A stretch of DNA of 8,883 bases, taken from assembly GCA_964614535.1 (NCBI GenBank), contig CAZTOZ010000005.1:1-8883 (forward strand). Reading direction: 5' to 3'. Each line of letters starts with the position of its first letter. The first letter of the stretch is position 1. The translations under genes were made by a program, and so were the position numbers. A model generated the notes under the pieces. The model was not told the DNA's origin. It saw only the letters and a program-made list of their open reading frames with translations, and searched no databases. This document shows positions 7,303 to 8,883 of the stretch, in pieces. The stretch comes from JALSHZ01 sp964614535. Lineage in GTDB: Bacteria; Pseudomonadota; Gammaproteobacteria; UWMA-0217.

Positions 7303-8883
7303 ATGGACAAGCACAACGACAACGACCATCGCCCCCGCGCGCAACTGGAAGAGTTGGAGCCACGGATCCTCTACTCTGCCGATGTGCCCTTGGCCGACAG
7401 CCTGTTCCCCACGTCGGAGGCGGTGGTCGTGGCCAATTTCGAACCGGAACAACAGCCCACACGGAACCCCGCCCACACCCTCTCGGAAGACGAGATCGCA
7501 CGTCTCGAACAGTCGGCGGAAACGACGGCCGGCACAGACATCGTTCTTCTCGATGCCTATCCGGCCACCACCACAACCCGCGAGCTGGTGCTCGTCAACA
7601 CTGACGTCCCCGACTACGAACAGCTCATCGAAGACCTGCTCACCCAGCGTCCCGACGGCCGCCAGTTTTCGATCGTTCTGCTCGATGCCGGCAGCGACGG
7701 AATCGAGCAGATTTCCGAGGCGTTGAGCGGCAGCGATCCCTTTACCGCCATTCATCTCATCTCCCACGGCGAGGCCGGCAGCGTGGCCGTGGGCAACAGC
7801 CGGCTGGACTTCGACACCCTGCTCGGCAATGCCAGCACCATCAGCAACTGGGGCAAGGCACTGACCGAGGATGGCGACTTGCTGATCTACGGTTGCAACC
7901 TGGCCGCCACCGAGGAGGGGAAAAGCCTGGTCGATGCCCTGTCGAGACTGACCGATGCCGATGTCGCCGCATCGGACGACCTGACCGGCAACAGCGCCCG
8001 TGGCGGGGACTGGGAGCTGGAGTATCAGCGAGGGATCATCGATGTAGCTGCTCCCTTCAGCACCGCGCTGCAACAAGGCTATGACGGATTGCTGGCCGTG
8101 GCGGTAGATGCAGTGACCACAACCAGCGACGCCAGCGGAACAACACAAGTCACCGTTTCCCACACCACCTCCGGCAGTGAACGGTTGATGCTCGTTGGCC
8201 TGTCGATGCACGACGACCGAGGCCCTGCAAGCGCCGTGAGCTACAACGGCACGGCCCTGACACTGGTCGGCTCCGCCCAGAACGGCTCCGACAAGGCACG
8301 GATCGAACTGTGGGCGCTGGTTGCACCGGATACCGGCACCCATGATGTGGTCATCGACCTGGTCGACGGAGGAAATGGCGTGGTCGTGGGCGTGACCACG
8401 TTCACCGGCGTGGACCAAGCCTCCCCTTATGGAAGCTTCTTCAGTAACACCGGAGACTCCTCATCCATCGATCTCAACGGCATCGCCTCCGCCACCAACG
8501 AACAAATCTTCGCCGTGGTCGATCATTATGAAGGTACCAGCCTGACGCCAAACTCCGGACAGACCGAACTGTGGGGTTTGGAAAAACAAAAGGCCAATGC
8601 CGGTGGCTACCTCATTGCCGGTTCGGCATCGGTCGACTTGAACTGGACACCCAGCAAGAGCCAGGAATGGGCGGTGGGGGCAATTTCGATCAGGCCAGTG
8701 GATATAATCGCCAACGATGATTCCACCAGTACGACCACAAATACCGCCACAACAATAGACGTCACGAGCAACGACACCGACGCCGACGCCGACGCCGACA
8801 CCCTCTACGTCATCGATGCCGGTTCAGCAACCAATGGCTCGGTGACCAACAACAACGATGGCAGTATCACCTACACCCCAAAC
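7303..8883 (+). CDS. N-terminal part of a giant surface protein: LEPR motif, DUF4347, beta-rich domain, cadherin-like repeat
   Basis: The frame is open for 527 codons and runs off the window. The ATG has no clear ribosome binding site, but it puts LEPRILYSA at residues 18-26, the usual place for the LEPR-XLL motif at the start of very large surface proteins; the frame is open further upstream but has no ATG there. DUF4347 spans about 94-262, with VNTDVPDYEQL at its start, LISHGEAG (His155), IYGCNLA (Cys198), ADVAASDD and a closing GDWELE to QQGYDGLL stretch. Residues 267-466 are a beta-rich domain (VTVSHTTSGSERLMLVGLS, YNGTALTLVG, VGVTTFTGVDQ, WAVGAISI) recurrent in large adhesins. From 467 a cadherin-like repeat starts, with NDD, a SNDTDADADADTL calcium-type loop and NGSITYTPN. 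There is no Sec signal, which fits type I secretion by a C-terminal signal outside the window. Expected role: adhesion or biofilm. Confidence 0.88.
   Translation, partial: MDKHNDNDHRPRAQLEELEPRILYSADVPLADSLFPTSEAVVVANFEPEQQPTRNPAHTLSEDEIARLEQSAETTAGTDIVLLDAYPATTTTRELVLVNTDVPDYEQLIEDLLTQRPDGRQFSIVLLDAGSDGIEQISEALSGSDPFTAIHLISHGEAGSVAVGNSRLDFDTLLGNASTISNWGKALTEDGDLLIYGCNLAATEEGKSLVDALSRLTDADVAASDDLTGNSARGGDWELEYQRGIIDVAAPFSTALQQGYDGLLAVAVDAVTTTSDASGTTQVTVSHTTSGSERLMLVGLSMHDDRGPASAVSYNGTALTLVGSAQNGSDKARIELWALVAPDTGTHDVVIDLVDGGNGVVVGVTTFTGVDQASPYGSFFSNTGDSSSIDLNGIASATNEQIFAVVDHYEGTSLTPNSGQTELWGLEKQKANAGGYLIAGSASVDLNWTPSKSQEWAVGAISIRPVDIIANDDSTSTTTNTATTIDVTSNDTDADADADTLYVIDAGSATNGSVTNNNDGSITYTPN
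8773..8802 (+). repeat. In-frame hexanucleotide repeat encoding Asp-Thr/Ala
   Basis: Five tandem GACRCC units (GACACC, three GACGCC, GACACC) encode DTDADADADT inside the predicted calcium-binding loop of the cadherin-like repeat. The family loop is usually shorter, NDTDPDGDTL. Slippage here would change the loop by two residues per unit without breaking the frame. Confidence 0.6.

Noticed and set aside
7249..8418. A 389-codon open frame on the minus strand
   Set aside because: It is antisense to the giant surface protein, whose plus-strand frame shows LEPR, DUF4347 and cadherin-like motifs without interruption.

Overview
This window looks like chromosomal DNA of a GC-rich gammaproteobacterium, perhaps a sulfur-oxidising or other environmental Chromatiales-like lineage. 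That placement is an inference from the gene families present (YgiQ, DUF2189, a DUF900-type lipoprotein hydrolase, a LEPR/DUF4347 adhesin). There is no rRNA or other marker to fix the taxon. I see no tRNA, rRNA, CRISPR array, transposase or integrase.

Left end (1-450): the last 38 codons of a gene that starts outside the window, possibly a RelE/ParE-type toxin. It is followed by the C-terminal remnant of an EptA-type phosphoethanolamine transferase with no start codon and no catalytic core. This is decayed or rearranged DNA.

Central housekeeping and stress block (447-4337): a 98-residue conserved hypothetical protein on the minus strand is divergent from a glutaredoxin-like protein. The glutaredoxin gene has the best promoter in the window (TTGACA-17-TTTAAT). 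Next comes a full-length YgiQ-family radical SAM protein, whose 3' end overlaps the convergent end of a DUF2189 membrane-protein gene by 25 bases.

Envelope block (4584-6960): a minus-strand lipoprotein of the DUF900 alpha/beta-hydrolase family is divergent from a tight two-gene operon. That operon encodes an unrecognised secreted protein with two cysteines and a TlpA-like periplasmic thioredoxin, which suggests a periplasmic redox partnership.

Right end (6961-8883): a 342-base non-coding spacer holds a possible sigma-28-like promoter. It precedes the first 527 codons of a very large surface protein, cut by the window edge. Its order is an LEPR-type N-terminal motif, a DUF4347 domain, a beta-rich domain and the start of a cadherin-like repeat. 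The DUF4347 domain shows a His-Gly/Gly-Cys arrangement like that of clan CD (caspase/CHAT) cysteine peptidases. This gene is the most interesting part of the window.
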